From the NCBI RefSeq assembly GCF_002211285.1, contig NZ_LOKX01000033.1:1-64000 (forward strand): a DNA stretch of 64,000 bases. Direction: 5' to 3'. The stretch comes from Rhizobium sp. R635 (lineage in GTDB: Bacteria > Pseudomonadota > Alphaproteobacteria > Rhizobiales > Rhizobiaceae). Positions 37,119 to 46,250 of the stretch are shown one piece after another. The position numbers and the translations under genes were made by a program. The notes beneath the pieces were generated by a model, which saw nothing but the letters and a program-made list of their open reading frames with translations, searched no databases and was not told the DNA's origin. Position 1 is the stretch's first letter, and each line of letters opens with the position of its first letter.

Positions 37119-38078
37119 ATGTCCGCACGTCCTCCCGTTCTCGTCGATATCAAGTTCAACCCCGAAGGCGTCGCCCGCATCCTGAAGACGGCCTTTGCCG
37201 ATCGCGGCAGCATCAATCTTGCCGATCCCGCCAATCGCGGGCGTGATCTCGGCGAAATGGAATACGCGCTTCTCTGGAAGCCGGACGCCGATCTTTTCCA
37301 GCGGGCGCCGAACCTCAAGGTGATCTTTTCGGGCGGCGCCGGCGTCGACCACATCATCGGCATGGACGGTCTGCCCGAAATCCCGATCGTCCGCTTCGTC
37401 GATCGCAGCCTGACGACCCGCATGAGCGAATGGGTCGTCATGCAGTGCCTGATGCATCTGCGCGGGCAATACGCCCATGACATCCACCAGCGCCGGCGCA
37501 AATGGGGGAAATCGATCGCGCCTGAGGCGGCGGAAGTCACGGTCGGCGTCATGGGCCTCGGCATTCTCGGCCAGGATGCGGTCGCCAAGCTGAAGATGAT
37601 GGGTTTCAACGTCATCGGCTGGTCGCGCACCCGCAAGGAGATCGACGGCGTCGAAACCTTCGACGCCGGCGAACTGGACGGCTTCCTCGCCAGAACAGAT
37701 ATCCTCGTCGGCCTTCTGCCGCTGACGCCGGAGACGACAGGCTTTTATGATAGTGGGCTATTTAAAAAGCTCCGCCGCGACGGCGCGCTGGGCCGGCCAG
37801 TCTTCATCAATGCCGGCCGCGGCAAGAGCCAGGTCGAGGCCGATATTGTCTCAGCCGTCCGCGACGGCACCCTCGGCGGCGCTTCCCTCGATGTCTTCGA
37901 GGTGGAGCCGCTTGCTTCGGACAGCCCGTTGTGGGAGCTGGAGAACGTCTTCATCACGCCGCACGATGCGGCCGTTTCCGAAGAGAACGCGCTGTTCCGT
38001 CATGTCGAGGCGCAGATTGCCCGTTTCGAGCGCGGCGAGCCGCTGCAATTCGTGGTCGACCGCGCCGTCGGCTACTGA
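37119..38078 (+). CDS. D-isomer 2-hydroxyacid dehydrogenase (GhrA-like)
   Basis: The 319-residue NAD(P)H-dependent enzyme probably reduces glyoxylate or hydroxypyruvate. The Rossmann motif GVMGLGILGQDAV (about residue 143) is followed by the catalytic triad: Arg in NAGRGKSQVE, Glu in DVFEVEPL and His in FITPHDAAVS. GhrA-type proteins share this length and the short N-terminal lobe. It starts eight bases after yejF and may be transcribed with the transporter. The true substrate is not proven by sequence. Confidence 0.88.
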   Translation: MSARPPVLVDIKFNPEGVARILKTAFADRGSINLADPANRGRDLGEMEYALLWKPDADLFQRAPNLKVIFSGGAGVDHIIGMDGLPEIPIVRFVDRSLTTRMSEWVVMQCLMHLRGQYAHDIHQRRRKWGKSIAPEAAEVTVGVMGLGILGQDAVAKLKMMGFNVIGWSRTRKEIDGVETFDAGELDGFLARTDILVGLLPLTPETTGFYDSGLFKKLRRDGALGRPVFINAGRGKSQVEADIVSAVRDGTLGGASLDVFEVEPLASDSPLWELENVFITPHDAAVSEENALFRHVEAQIARFERGEPLQFVVDRAVGY

Positions 38079-38167
38079 TCCTCCGGAACCTTCCAGACGG
38101 CCACCCGTTTCCTTTGCGGAATTCTTCGCGGCAGGAATTGTCGCCAGAACAGCGGAAGGAGACGATG

Positions 38168-38527
38168 ATGGCGCATCAGACGGAAACACGCTGGGAAAAG
38201 TCCGATGGCAAGTTTCACAAGGAAGAACAGATCGCGCCGGTGAAGGCAAGGCAGGGGCGGATGGGTTATCGCATCCTGATGGTGCTGCTCGCCGCTTTGG
38301 TACTTGCTTTCGTGGTCTGGATTCCCGTCGAGATCTGGGGCAACCGCGAGGCGGAGGAAGTGGCGCCGCAACAGCCCGGTCAGCAACTCCAGTCGCAGCA
38401 GCCTGAGGCAGCGCCCGCGCCGAGCCTGCAGAACGGCAATGCGATTCCGACCGAGACGCAGAACACGACGCCAGCCGCTCCGAATGTCGCGCCGGCGCCT
38501 GCCCAACCTGCCGCGCCGGCTCAATGA
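38168..38527 (+). CDS. small single-pass membrane protein, function unknown
   Basis: The 119-residue product has a charged N-terminus of ~32 residues, one membrane helix (YRILMVLLAALVLAFVVWIPV) and a Gln/Pro/Ala-rich tail that would lie in the periplasm. AAGGAG precedes two adjacent ATG codons (38165 and 38168). No family is recognised. It follows the dehydrogenase gene by ~90 bases and ends just before a terminator. Confidence 0.7.
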   Translation: MAHQTETRWEKSDGKFHKEEQIAPVKARQGRMGYRILMVLLAALVLAFVVWIPVEIWGNREAEEVAPQQPGQQLQSQQPEAAPAPSLQNGNAIPTETQNTTPAAPNVAPAPAQPAAPAQ

Positions 38528-38548
38528 GCGTTCGGCCGATGACCTCTC

Positions 38549-38588
38549 GCATCCCGCCGCCGTGCCGCGGCGGGATGCCTATTGTTTT
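38549..38588 (+). terminator. intrinsic terminator after the yej-region operon
   Basis: A 12-bp stem GCATCCCGCCGC with its complement and a 6-base loop is followed by CTATTGTTTTG. It lies 21 bases after the small membrane-protein gene and before pncB. Confidence 0.75.
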
Positions 38589-38713
38589 GTCTGGACTTTC
38601 TCTGCCGATTTTTCGATAAGAAGGCGCACGAGCCGGTTTCGTGCGCCCGGCCGGAGCTTAAGCACCTCGGAACTTGGCAGCGCCTGACCGGAGTGGACAG
38701 GGGCAGGAATCTC

Positions 38714-40018
38714 ATGGCCAAGACGGATATCGCAAGACGCGTCTACAATCACGCTTGGAAACTCGATCCGATCATCCGCAGCCTGATCGATACCGACTTC
38801 TACAAGCTCCTGATGCTGCAGATGATCTGGAAGCTCTATCCCGATGTGAACGCTTCCTTCACGCTGATCAACCGCACCAAGCGCGTGCGCCTGGCCGAGG
38901 AGATCGACGAAGGAGAGTTGCGCGAACAGCTCGATCATGCCCGCACGCTCAGGCTCTCCAAGAAGGAGATGATCTGGCTTGCGGGTAACAGCTTTTATGG
39001 CCGCGCGCAGATCTTCGAGCCGGAATTCCTGGCCTGGCTTTCCAACTTCCAGCTCCCGGAATACGAGCTGTCGAAGAAAGACGGGCAATATGTCCTGGAT
39101 TTCCATGGGTCCTGGAAGGAAACTACCATGTGGGAAATCCCGGCGCTCGCCATCGTCAACGAGCTGCGTTCGCGCTCGGCGATGAAGGCGCTCGGCCCCT
39201 TCACTCTCGATGTGCTCTATGCCCGCGCCAAGGCGAAGATGTGGTCCAAGGTCGAGCGGCTGAAGGAGTTGCCGGGCTTGCGCATCTCCGATTTCGGCAC
39301 CCGTCGCCGCCACAGCTTCCTCTGGCAGCGCTGGTGCGTCGAGGCGCTGAAGGAAGGCATCGGCCCGGCCTTCACCGGCACCAGCAACGTATTGCTGGCG
39401 ATGGATTCCGATCTCGAGGCCGTCGGCACCAATGCCCACGAGCTGCCGATGGTGGCGGCCGCGCTGGCGGAAACCGACGAGCAACTGCGTAATGCGCCCT
39501 ACAAGATCCTGCGCGACTGGAACAAACTCTATGGCGGCAATCTTCTGATCGTCCTGCCGGATGCCTTCGGCACCGCCGCCTTCCTGCGCGACGCGCCGGA
39601 ATGGGTGGCCGACTGGACCGGCTTCCGCCCGGACAGCGCGCCGCCGATCGAAGGCGGCGAGAAGATCATCGACTGGTGGAAGAAGATGGGCCGCGATCCG
39701 CGCCAGAAGCTCTTGATCTTTTCCGATGGCCTCGATGTCGACGCCATCATCGACACCTACCGGCATTTCGAAGGCCGCGTTCGCATGAGCTTCGGCTGGG
39801 GCACGAACCTGACGAATGATTTTGCCGGCTGCGCGCCGACCGAAATATCGGGCCTCAATCCGATTTCCGTCGTCTGCAAGGTCAGCGACGCCAACGGCCG
39901 CCCGGCGGTAAAACTCTCCGACAACCCGCAGAAGGCGACCGGTGAGCCGGCCGAAGTCGAACGCTACCTGAAATTCTTCGGCGCCGAAGATAGGGTCGAT
40001 CAGACCGTCCTGGTATAG
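38714..40018 (+). CDS. pncB: nicotinate phosphoribosyltransferase
   Basis: The 434-residue enzyme joins nicotinate and PRPP to give nicotinate mononucleotide in NAD salvage. N-terminal [20 protein letters not shown], the central [13 protein letters not shown] motif with the phosphorylated histidine, [10 protein letters not shown] and [10 protein letters not shown] are all present. Length matches E. coli PncB (400) and the rhizobial forms (434). The start at 38714 has GGAAT upstream; the earlier frame crosses the terminator region. Confidence 0.96.
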   Translation: MAKTDIARRVYNHAWKLDPIIRSLIDTDFYKLLMLQMIWKLYPDVNASFTLINRTKRVRLAEEIDEGELREQLDHARTLRLSKKEMIWLAGNSFYGRAQIFEPEFLAWLSNFQLPEYELSKKDGQYVLDFHGSWKETTMWEIPALAIVNELRSRSAMKALGPFTLDVLYARAKAKMWSKVERLKELPGLRISDFGTRRRHSFLWQRWCVEALKEGIGPAFTGTSNVLLAMDSDLEAVGTNAHELPMVAAALAETDEQLRNAPYKILRDWNKLYGGNLLIVLPDAFGTAAFLRDAPEWVADWTGFRPDSAPPIEGGEKIIDWWKKMGRDPRQKLLIFSDGLDVDAIIDTYRHFEGRVRMSFGWGTNLTNDFAGCAPTEISGLNPISVVCKVSDANGRPAVKLSDNPQKATGEPAEVERYLKFFGAEDRVDQTVLV

Positions 40019-40242
40019 GCTCGAGGTGAGGTGCGGCCATCCCGGGGTACGTCGATATGCCCTGCCATGGCATCCTCGATCGACCAGCCGAAGCGCCAGG
40101 CGTCGAACATCGAATACCATTCCTGGAAGTCGGTTATCGGCAGCACATCCGGTTTCGACATCGGATTGTCGGCCAGGCTGCGGCCACGAGCACGGTCGCG
40201 CACGCCGCGCTCCTGCATCTCAAGCAGATTCTCGAACATCAT
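40000..40242 (-). CDS. small hypothetical protein (80 residues)
   Basis: The product has two adjacent Met codons after a GGGAGG site, then [23 protein letters not shown] and a Trp-rich C-terminal half ([19 protein letters not shown]). The pattern of basic helix, Gly-Arg-Ser, Asn-Pro and W-x-x-W-x-x-GW faintly recalls small ribosome-associated RMF/CrpP-type proteins, but I would not assign it. Its 3' end overlaps the pncB 3' end by 19 bases in convergent orientation. Confidence 0.6.
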   Translation of the reverse strand: MMFENLLEMQERGVRDRARGRSLADNPMSKPDVLPITDFQEWYSMFDAWRFGWSIEDAMAGHIDVPRDGRTSPRAYTRTV

Positions 40243-40612
40243 GACCCCGGCCTCCCGTTCCATGGGTTTATGCAATCATGCTAATGAAGCATTGTCGAGT
40301 CCGGATGTGAGCAATCCGGTTTTTCACAGGATTAGCCCCAATTCGCTATTTCGAGACGATTGCGGCTCCGCCTGGGATCGATTTGACGAAACGGATTGAG
40401 CGTGACGGGGAGGCCCGGCTTCCTGGCTGGGGTTCGCCCCCGAGCCTCCCGGCTGGCCGAATCTTCTGAAGGCCGGCAGCGCCGGCAAAGTGCCGCTTTC
40501 CGGCCGTGTCGATCCAATTGTGATGGCCGCGATAGTTAACCAACGGTCAATATCCACCGGCTTCGTCTCAATCCGACGCAATTCACAGCGCGGCTGGCGG
40601 CTATCCCCTGGC
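40243..40612. other. intergenic region with GC-rich inverted repeats
   Basis: This gap holds no clear gene. A CCGGAT/ATCCGG hairpin with TTTTTC after it on the plus strand lies at 40301-40325, although no plus-strand gene directly precedes it. A GGGAGGC/GCCTCCC inverted repeat spans 40408-40450 with a pyrimidine/purine-rich interior. These could belong to a small RNA or an old repeat, but neither can be assigned. Confidence 0.4.
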
Positions 40613-40822
40613 TCAGGCCGCCAGTCTGCGAAACCGCGTCCTGATCCGGTCGAGATAATAATGGCCCGGGGACGGCGCCGCCGTCATCGCATGGGCTTCC
40701 GAGGAGGGAACGCCCTCGAACAGACGCTCCTCGCCGTTCTTGAAACAAATCCTGAGCCGCCCGTCGCCCTGGCTGAAATAGACGGATTTGATGATCTTCG
40801 ACTTCACCGAAAGTTCTTCCAC
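40613..40822 (-). CDS. KTSC domain-containing protein
   Basis: The 69-residue protein is almost entirely a KTSC domain: IIKSVYFSQGDGRLRICFKNGEERLFEGVP, then SSEAHAMTAAPSPGHYYLDRIRTRFR. The family is named for a Lys-Thr-Ser-Cys motif that this copy lacks; its function is poorly known, possibly RNA or DNA related. GTG at 40822 is preceded by GAGGTAAA. It stands alone on the minus strand. Confidence 0.75.
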   Translation of the reverse strand: MEELSVKSKIIKSVYFSQGDGRLRICFKNGEERLFEGVPSSEAHAMTAAPSPGHYYLDRIRTRFRRLAA

Positions 40823-40998
40823 CTGTTTTACCTCTGTTTTTTTGTTTGACAGAACCTAAACCCAAACGTGCAAAGACGCGGTGAAGCGGCATGGTAAAAA
40901 TTCAGGAATTTTCGATGTGTTATGGTGTCGACATGATCTCTGCCTTGTTCACCACGCTCCGATGCTCTCGCTTCGCCTTCGGATAGCGTGTGCGGAAA

Positions 40999-41033
40999 TT
41001 GACAAACCTTGCCAAATTCTGCCATGCTGGCAG
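40999..41033 (+). promoter_or_regulatory. parD promoter with overlapping palindrome
   Basis: TTGACA at 40999-41004 is followed after 17 bases by a weak -10 (CCATGC), which lies inside the palindrome CTGCCA-TGC-TGGCAG (41019-41033). Antitoxins of the ParD type repress their own operon by binding such a site, so this is a likely autoregulatory operator. Confidence 0.5.
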
Positions 41034-41046
41034 CCCGGAGGTCGAT

Positions 41047-41298
41047 ATGGCGACTATGAACGTGTCATTACCCGATCCCATGAAAGACTGGGTAGAAGCG
41101 CAAACCCGGACAGGCCGCTACGCCAATGCAAGCGATTATGTCCGTGACCTGATCCGCAGGGATCAAGAGCGGAACGACAAGATCGCCGCTATGCAACGCT
41201 TTGTCGATGAAGGCTTGAAGAGCGGCGTCGGGTCGCGGTCGAAAGACGATCTGTTTGAGGCGGCGCGTGCGCGCGTGGAAACTTCTCGCGGCAAGTGA
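41047..41298 (+). CDS. parD: ParD-type antitoxin
   Basis: The 83-residue protein has the ribbon-helix-helix DNA-binding N-terminus (MATMNVSLPDPMKDWVEAQ, then GRYANASDYVRDLIRRDQER) and an acidic/basic C-terminal tail that would wrap around a ParE toxin. GGAGGTCGAT precedes the ATG. The gene is intact although its partner is broken. The parE start lies directly at its stop codon. Confidence 0.88.
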   Translation: MATMNVSLPDPMKDWVEAQTRTGRYANASDYVRDLIRRDQERNDKIAAMQRFVDEGLKSGVGSRSKDDLFEAARARVETSRGK

Positions 41299-41300
41299 CG

Positions 41301-41550
41301 ATGGGCTTTCGCCTTACGGAAGAAGACTTGGTCGGCATTGCCGAAACAGGCATGCGTCTGTTTGGCTCAGTGCAGGCACGGCGCTATCACAACGAACTTT
41401 ATGCCATTTTCGATCTGATTGCCGCCAACCCCGTATGGCGGCATTCATCCGTTCAAGGCCCATCTCGTCGTCTATATGATCGAAGACGACGGGGGCATCC
41501 TGATTGTTCGTATTCGCCATGGGCACGAGGATTGGGCCGGCGAGTCCTAA
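41301..41550 (+). pseudogene. parE: ParE-type toxin, internally deleted and frameshifted
   Basis: Frame 1 from the ATG at 41301 reads MGFRLTEEDLVGIAETGM and continues to DLIAANP, a normal ParE first half. The second half (IHPFKAHLVVYMIEDDG, then IRHGHEDWAGES and a TAA at 41548-41550) is in the next frame, beginning near 41440. The segment that in ParE proteins joins them, roughly MAREREEISPPVR, is missing, so a deletion of about 10-12 codons that also shifts the frame has inactivated the toxin. The residual frame reads on into the tRNA region and is not meaningful. Confidence 0.85.
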
Positions 41551-41582
41551 GCTTCACGGGGAGAAGGAAATTTTGCACGAAA

Positions 41583-41672
41583 TGGCGGACAGGGTGGGAT
41601 TCGAACCCACGGTACGCTTTCACGTACACACGCGTTCCAGGCGTGCGCCTTAAACCACTCGGCCACCTGTCC
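41583..41672 (-). tRNA. tRNA-Ser (anticodon GGA)
   Basis: A 90-base tRNA with encoded CCA reads on the minus strand. The acceptor GGACAGG pairs with CCTGTCC, the anticodon loop is CTGGAAC (anticodon at 41636-41638), a long variable arm typical of serine tRNA follows, and the T-loop is TTCGAAT. Its 3' end faces the parE remnant 32 bases away. Confidence 0.97.
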
Positions 41673-41902
41673 TTTTTTGGCGTTCGCGCCCGGAGAGGAG
41701 CAAATCGTCGGAACGGCGCGATATATACCGATGAATTTTTCCTGATCAACCCAAATCTAACAGTTTTTTGACTTCTTCAGATAAAACTCCGCTCGGCCCA
41801 TCCCATTGTGCTTCACCTCATCGACGACTATGTAATTCTCAAGGTGGAGAATGGCGCGGGTTTGCCGGAATTGTCCGGCATGTCGAAGCGTCGGAGGGAT
41901 TG

Positions 41903-42220
41903 ATGCGTTTCCTGTTGCGTCTGGCGAGTCTTGTCGCGCTTGCGGCAGCCGTTATTGCCGGGACCATTGATTCGATACAGTCGGTTGCCGCTTCCGCCGT
42001 GGTGATGACGCCGATCTCCGATGCCTGGCAGGATGTGAGCCCGGCGACGCTGACCTCGCTGCAATCCTCTCTTTCCTACTACGTCCACCCGCGTTTCTAT
42101 GCTTTCATCTTCCAATGGCTGATGCTGCAGCCGGCCTTTGCCGTTTTCCTGGTGATCGCGCTGCTTCTCTGGATGGTCGGCTATAAGAAGCCGCAGGTCT
42201 CCGGTCGCTTCATCGCATAG
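41903..42220 (+). CDS. two-helix membrane protein, function unknown
   Basis: The 105-residue product has an N-terminal hydrophobic helix (FLLRLASLVALAAAVIAGTI) and a second helix (AFAVFLVIALLLWMVGY) with ~45 residues between, which probably lie in the periplasm. CGGAGGG precedes the ATG at 41903. The frame starting further upstream at 41768 has no ribosome site. Such small proteins are common in Rhizobiales; no function is known to me. Confidence 0.75.
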   Translation: MRFLLRLASLVALAAAVIAGTIDSIQSVAASAVVMTPISDAWQDVSPATLTSLQSSLSYYVHPRFYAFIFQWLMLQPAFAVFLVIALLLWMVGYKKPQVSGRFIA

Positions 42221-42536
42221 AAGGGCGTTTTGCCGGGACGATCCGATGAAAAAATCGGAGCATCGTCAGCGCCTTTCCAGCCTCGACATCGACCGCCGGA
42301 TTGGCTAGAAAATCTGCATTCCGCCGGACAAGATGTCCAAAAATCGGTCTCGAAGAACCGATTTTCGGCAATCGCCGCAAATCTTTACCAACCGAAAAAT
42401 TTCTGGTGAATTTTTCCGTGAGCCATGCAAGGATGCGCGCAGCCAGGCCTCCGGGGGGAGGTCGGTGGTTCCGCAGACATGTCCGAAAAGGGCTTGCGGG
42501 AGGACCCCTAACAAATAGCAACAACAGGGCTGCACA
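42221..42536. other. leader/control region of the nucleoside operon
   Basis: This 316-base gap contains several AT-rich inverted repeats: CCGAT/ATCGG near 42250, AAAATCGG/CCGATTTT at about 42343-42365, and a GC-rich GGCCTCC/GGAGGTC hairpin near 42450. The long untranslated stretch before the binding-protein gene suggests transcriptional or leader control. It does not match a purine riboswitch pattern that I can recognise. Confidence 0.4.
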
Positions 42537-43529
42537 ATGAAAAAATCCCTTCTCACCCTCCTTGCCGTGGCTGCCATGTCGACGACGGCGCTTGCCGCCG
42601 ATGTCAAGCCGGCGCTGGTTTACGGCACCGGCGGGAAGTTCGATAAGTCTTTCAACGAAGCGGCCTATAACGGCGCCGAGAAGTTCAAGGCCGAGACGGG
42701 CATCGCCTATCGTGACTTCGAGCCGACCGGCGACACCCAGGGCGAACAGGCCATCCGCAACTTCGCAAGCCGCGGTTTCAATCCTGTGGTTGCCGTTTCC
42801 TTCGCCTGGACCTCGGCGATCGAGAAGGTCGCGGCCGAATTCCCTGACACCAAGTTCATCATCGTCGACTCCGTCGTCGACAAGCCGAACGTCCGCTCCG
42901 TCGTCTACAAGGAAGAAGAAGGCTCCTATCTCGTCGGCATTCTCGCCGGCATGGCCTCCAAGACCGGCAAGGTCGGCTTCGTCGGCGGCATGGACATTCC
43001 GCTGATCCGCAAGTTCGAATGCGGTTATGAGCAGGGCGCGCGCGCCGCCAAGGCCGATATCGAAGTGTTCCAGAACATGACCGGTACCACGGGTGCCGCC
43101 TGGAACGACCCGGTTCGCGGCGGTGAACTCACCAAGAACCAGATCGACCAGGGCGCCGACGTGATTTACGCGGCAGCCGGCGCTACCGGCCTCGGCGTTC
43201 TGCAGACTGCCGCCGACAACAAGAAGCTTTCGATCGGCGTCGATTCCAACCAGAACCACCTGCACCCGGGCTCGGTCCTGACCTCGATGGTCAAGCGCGT
43301 CGATCTCGCCGTCTACAACGCCTATACCGACACCAAGAACGACAAGTTCACCGGTGGCGTCCAGGCGCTCGGCGTCAAGGAAGACGGCGTCGGCGCCGCG
43401 ATCGACGACAACAACAAGTCGCTGATCACGCCGGAAATGCAGGCTGCCGTCGACAAGGCCAAGGCCGACATCATTGCGGGAACCGTCAAGGTTCACGATT
43501 ATACCTCGGACAACGCGTGCCCGAAGTGA
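42537..43529 (+). CDS. BMP family nucleoside-binding protein of ABC importer
   Basis: The 330-residue periplasmic protein has a signal peptide (KKSLLTLLAVAAMSTTALA-A) without a lipobox cysteine, so it should be soluble and not a lipoprotein like PnrA/TmpC. The BMP fold is shown by ALVYGTGGKFDKSFNEAAYNGAEKF, VDSVVDKPNVRSVVYKEEEGSYLVG and GADVIYAAAGATGLGVLQ. It heads an importer operon with nucleoside catabolic genes, so nucleosides are the likely ligand (context inference). Confidence 0.9.
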   Translation: MKKSLLTLLAVAAMSTTALAADVKPALVYGTGGKFDKSFNEAAYNGAEKFKAETGIAYRDFEPTGDTQGEQAIRNFASRGFNPVVAVSFAWTSAIEKVAAEFPDTKFIIVDSVVDKPNVRSVVYKEEEGSYLVGILAGMASKTGKVGFVGGMDIPLIRKFECGYEQGARAAKADIEVFQNMTGTTGAAWNDPVRGGELTKNQIDQGADVIYAAAGATGLGVLQTAADNKKLSIGVDSNQNHLHPGSVLTSMVKRVDLAVYNAYTDTKNDKFTGGVQALGVKEDGVGAAIDDNNKSLITPEMQAAVDKAKADIIAGTVKVHDYTSDNACPK

Positions 43530-43561
43530 TCCGCGCCCTGATGTAATCGACGATTGAGATC

Positions 43562-43603
43562 GGGCGTATGGCGGAGGGGATTTTCGCCATACGCCCTTTT
43601 CTT
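43562..43603 (+). terminator. terminator/attenuator between binding protein and ATPase genes
   Basis: A perfect 12-bp stem GGGCGTATGGCG with its complement, an 11-base loop and TTTTCTT follow the binding-protein gene by 32 bases. It should stop most transcripts there and give more binding protein than ATPase and permeases. Confidence 0.85.
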
Positions 43604-43617
43604 ATTTGGAGCCTGCA

Positions 43618-45129
43618 GTGACAGATAAGCCCGCTATCGAGCTTGTCGGCATCGATAAGAAATTCGGTGCCGTCCACGCCAACAAGGACATCAACCTCAC
43701 CGTTGCCAAGGGGACGATCCACGGCATCATCGGTGAAAACGGCGCCGGCAAATCGACGCTGATGTCGATCATTTACGGTTTTTACCACGCCGACAGCGGT
43801 GAAATCCGCGTCAACGGCAATCCGGTCGCCATCCGCGACAGCCAGGCGGCGATCGCCGCCGGCATCGGCATGGTGCACCAGCATTTCATGCTGGTCGATA
43901 ATTTCACGGTGCTCGAGAACATCATGCTCGGCGCCGAAGGCGGTATGCTGCTTGCCCGAGGCGTCGCATCGGCCCGCGCCGAGCTCAAGCGGCTCGAGAC
44001 CGAATACGGCCTGGAGGTCGATCCCGATGCGCTCATCGAAGAGCTTCCGGTCGGCCTGCAGCAGCGCGTCGAAATCCTGAAAGCCATGTATCGCGGCGCC
44101 GAGATCCTGATCCTCGACGAGCCCACGGGCGTGCTGACGCCGGCTGAAGCCGATCACCTTTTCCGCATCCTCAAGGTGCTGCGCGACCAGGGCAAGACGA
44201 TCATTCTCATCACCCACAAGCTGCGCGAGATCATGGCGATCACCGATACGGTGTCGGTCATGCGCCGCGGCGAGATGGTCGCGACCCGCAAGACGGCGGA
44301 AACGACGGTGGAAGAGCTTGCCGAGCTGATGGTCGGCCGCCGCGTGCTGCTGCGCGTTCAGAAAGGTGAGGCGAACCCGGGGGCTGCGGTGCTTACGGTC
44401 CGCAACCTCACGGTCAAGGACAATCGCGGCGTCACCATGGTCGATAACGTCTCCTTCGACGTGCGCGCCGGTGAGATCGTCGGCATCGCCGGTGTCGCCG
44501 GCAATGGCCAGTCCGAATTGCTGGAAGCGATCGCCGGCATCCGCAAGCCCACCTCCGGCGAGATCCTTCTCGACGGCCAGACAATCGACAAGGCCGATCC
44601 CGCCCGCCTGCGCGAACTCGGCCTTGCTCATATCCCCGAGGACCGCCACCACATGGGACTGGTGCTGAAGTTCGAGGAATACGAAAATTCCGTCCTCGGC
44701 TATCACCGCCGCCCGGGCTACAGCAAAGGCCCGCTGCTCGATCTCGAAGCCATCCGCAAGGATGCGATGGAGAAGATCGAAAAATACGACATCCGCCCGC
44801 CGAACCCGCGGCTGAAGACGGCGAATTTCTCCGGCGGCAATCAGCAGAAGATCGTCGTCGCCCGCGAAATCGAACGCGATCCGAAGATGCTGATCATCGG
44901 CCAGCCGACACGCGGCGTCGATATCGGCGCCATCGAATTCATTCACCGCCGGATCATCGAGATGCGCGACGCGGGCAAGGCGATCCTGCTCGTCTCCGTC
45001 GAACTCGATGAGATCCGCGCCCTTTCAGACCGTATCCTTGTCATGTTCGCCGGCCATGTCGTCGGCGAGAAGACGCCCGATGCCGGTGAACAGACCCTCG
45101 GCCTGATGATGGCCGGCATTGCCGCGTGA
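43618..45129 (+). CDS. nucleoside ABC transporter double ATPase
   Basis: The 503-residue cytoplasmic ATPase has two ABC domains as in sugar/nucleoside (RbsA/NupO-like) importers. The first has [11 protein letters not shown] and [12 protein letters not shown] with a degenerate signature ([14 protein letters not shown]). The second, from about residue 255, has a modified Walker A ([12 protein letters not shown]), [14 protein letters not shown] and [15 protein letters not shown] at 43618 with GGAG six bases upstream is the likely start. It follows the attenuator by 14 bases. Confidence 0.9.
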   Translation: MTDKPAIELVGIDKKFGAVHANKDINLTVAKGTIHGIIGENGAGKSTLMSIIYGFYHADSGEIRVNGNPVAIRDSQAAIAAGIGMVHQHFMLVDNFTVLENIMLGAEGGMLLARGVASARAELKRLETEYGLEVDPDALIEELPVGLQQRVEILKAMYRGAEILILDEPTGVLTPAEADHLFRILKVLRDQGKTIILITHKLREIMAITDTVSVMRRGEMVATRKTAETTVEELAELMVGRRVLLRVQKGEANPGAAVLTVRNLTVKDNRGVTMVDNVSFDVRAGEIVGIAGVAGNGQSELLEAIAGIRKPTSGEILLDGQTIDKADPARLRELGLAHIPEDRHHMGLVLKFEEYENSVLGYHRRPGYSKGPLLDLEAIRKDAMEKIEKYDIRPPNPRLKTANFSGGNQQKIVVAREIERDPKMLIIGQPTRGVDIGAIEFIHRRIIEMRDAGKAILLVSVELDEIRALSDRILVMFAGHVVGEKTPDAGEQTLGLMMAGIAA

Positions 45130-45136
45130 GGCCTTT

Positions 45137-46240
45137 ATGAGCACTGCTTCCGTTCCGTTGCCCAATTGGATCAGTTACGGCCTGATCCCGCTGTTGAACC
45201 TCCTCGTCGCTTTCCTGATATCGGGCTTCGTCGTCTGGCTGATCGGCGAGAGCCCGCTTGCCGCTCTTTCGCTGCTGATCGAAGGCGCCTTCGGCAGCGG
45301 CGAAGGCATTGGCTTCACGCTCTATTATGCGACGAGTTTCATCTTCACCGGCCTTTCCGTGGCGGTCGCCATCCATGCCGGCCTCTTTAACATCGGCTCC
45401 GAAGGGCAGGCCTACATCGGTGGTCTCGGCTGTGCACTCGTAGCGCTGGCGCTCGACAAATACGTGCCCTGGTATGTGACGATGCCGATCGCGGTCATCG
45501 GGGCCGGTATCTTTGGTGCTGCCTGGGCTTTCATTCCCGCGTTCCTTCAGGCCAAGCGCGGCAGCCATATCGTCATCACGACGATCATGTTCAACTACAT
45601 CGCCGCAGCCCTCATGGTGTACTTGCTGGTCCACGTGCTGATCGTGCCGGGCAAGATGGCGCCGGAAACCCGCACCTTCCTCGAGGGCGGGCAGTTGCCG
45701 AAGCTTGGCTGGGTCATGAGCATCTTCGGCAGTAAGCTGGGTGCCGCACCCTTCAACGTCTCCTTCATCATCGCCCTTTTTGCCGCCTGGTTTGTCTGGA
45801 TCCTCATCTGGCGCACCAAGCTTGGCTTCGAGATGCGAACGCTGGGCGTGAGTTCGACGGCTGCCGCCTATGCCGGCATTCCCTATGCGCGCATCGTCAT
45901 CATCGCCATGCTGCTTTCCGGCGCGCTCGCCGGCATGATGGCGCTCAATCCGGTCATGGGTTCTTCCGCCCGTCTGCAGGTGGAGTTCGTCGGCGGCGCC
46001 GGCTTCGTCGGCATCGCGGTATCCCTCATGGGCCGCAATCATCCGCTGGGTATCATCTTCGCCGCGATCCTCTTCGGCGTCCTTTATCAGGGCGGCGACT
46101 GGATCTCCTTCGAAATGCCGAACATCACCCGCGAGATGATCCTCGTCATCCAGGGTCTGGTCATCCTGTTCGCCGGCGCGCTCGAATACATGTTCCGGCC
46201 AGCGATGGTCCGCGCCTATCAACAGTTCAAGCGAGCCTGA
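45137..46240 (+). CDS. nucleoside ABC transporter permease 1
   Basis: The 367-residue inner-membrane protein has about nine hydrophobic segments and the branched-chain-amino-acid/ribose-type permease motifs: AIHAGLFNIGSEGQAYIGGL and the late GAGFVGIAVSLMGRNHPLG. It pairs with the next gene product to form the nucleoside channel. GAGG precedes the ATG at 45137, eight bases after the ATPase gene. Confidence 0.9.
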   Translation: MSTASVPLPNWISYGLIPLLNLLVAFLISGFVVWLIGESPLAALSLLIEGAFGSGEGIGFTLYYATSFIFTGLSVAVAIHAGLFNIGSEGQAYIGGLGCALVALALDKYVPWYVTMPIAVIGAGIFGAAWAFIPAFLQAKRGSHIVITTIMFNYIAAALMVYLLVHVLIVPGKMAPETRTFLEGGQLPKLGWVMSIFGSKLGAAPFNVSFIIALFAAWFVWILIWRTKLGFEMRTLGVSSTAAAYAGIPYARIVIIAMLLSGALAGMMALNPVMGSSARLQVEFVGGAGFVGIAVSLMGRNHPLGIIFAAILFGVLYQGGDWISFEMPNITREMILVIQGLVILFAGALEYMFRPAMVRAYQQFKRA

Positions 46241-46250
46241 GGAGCGGACG

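Noticed and set aside
42380-42536. purine or other known riboswitch before the nucleoside importer
   Set aside because: I could not find the conserved core of a known class. Only simple inverted repeats are visible.
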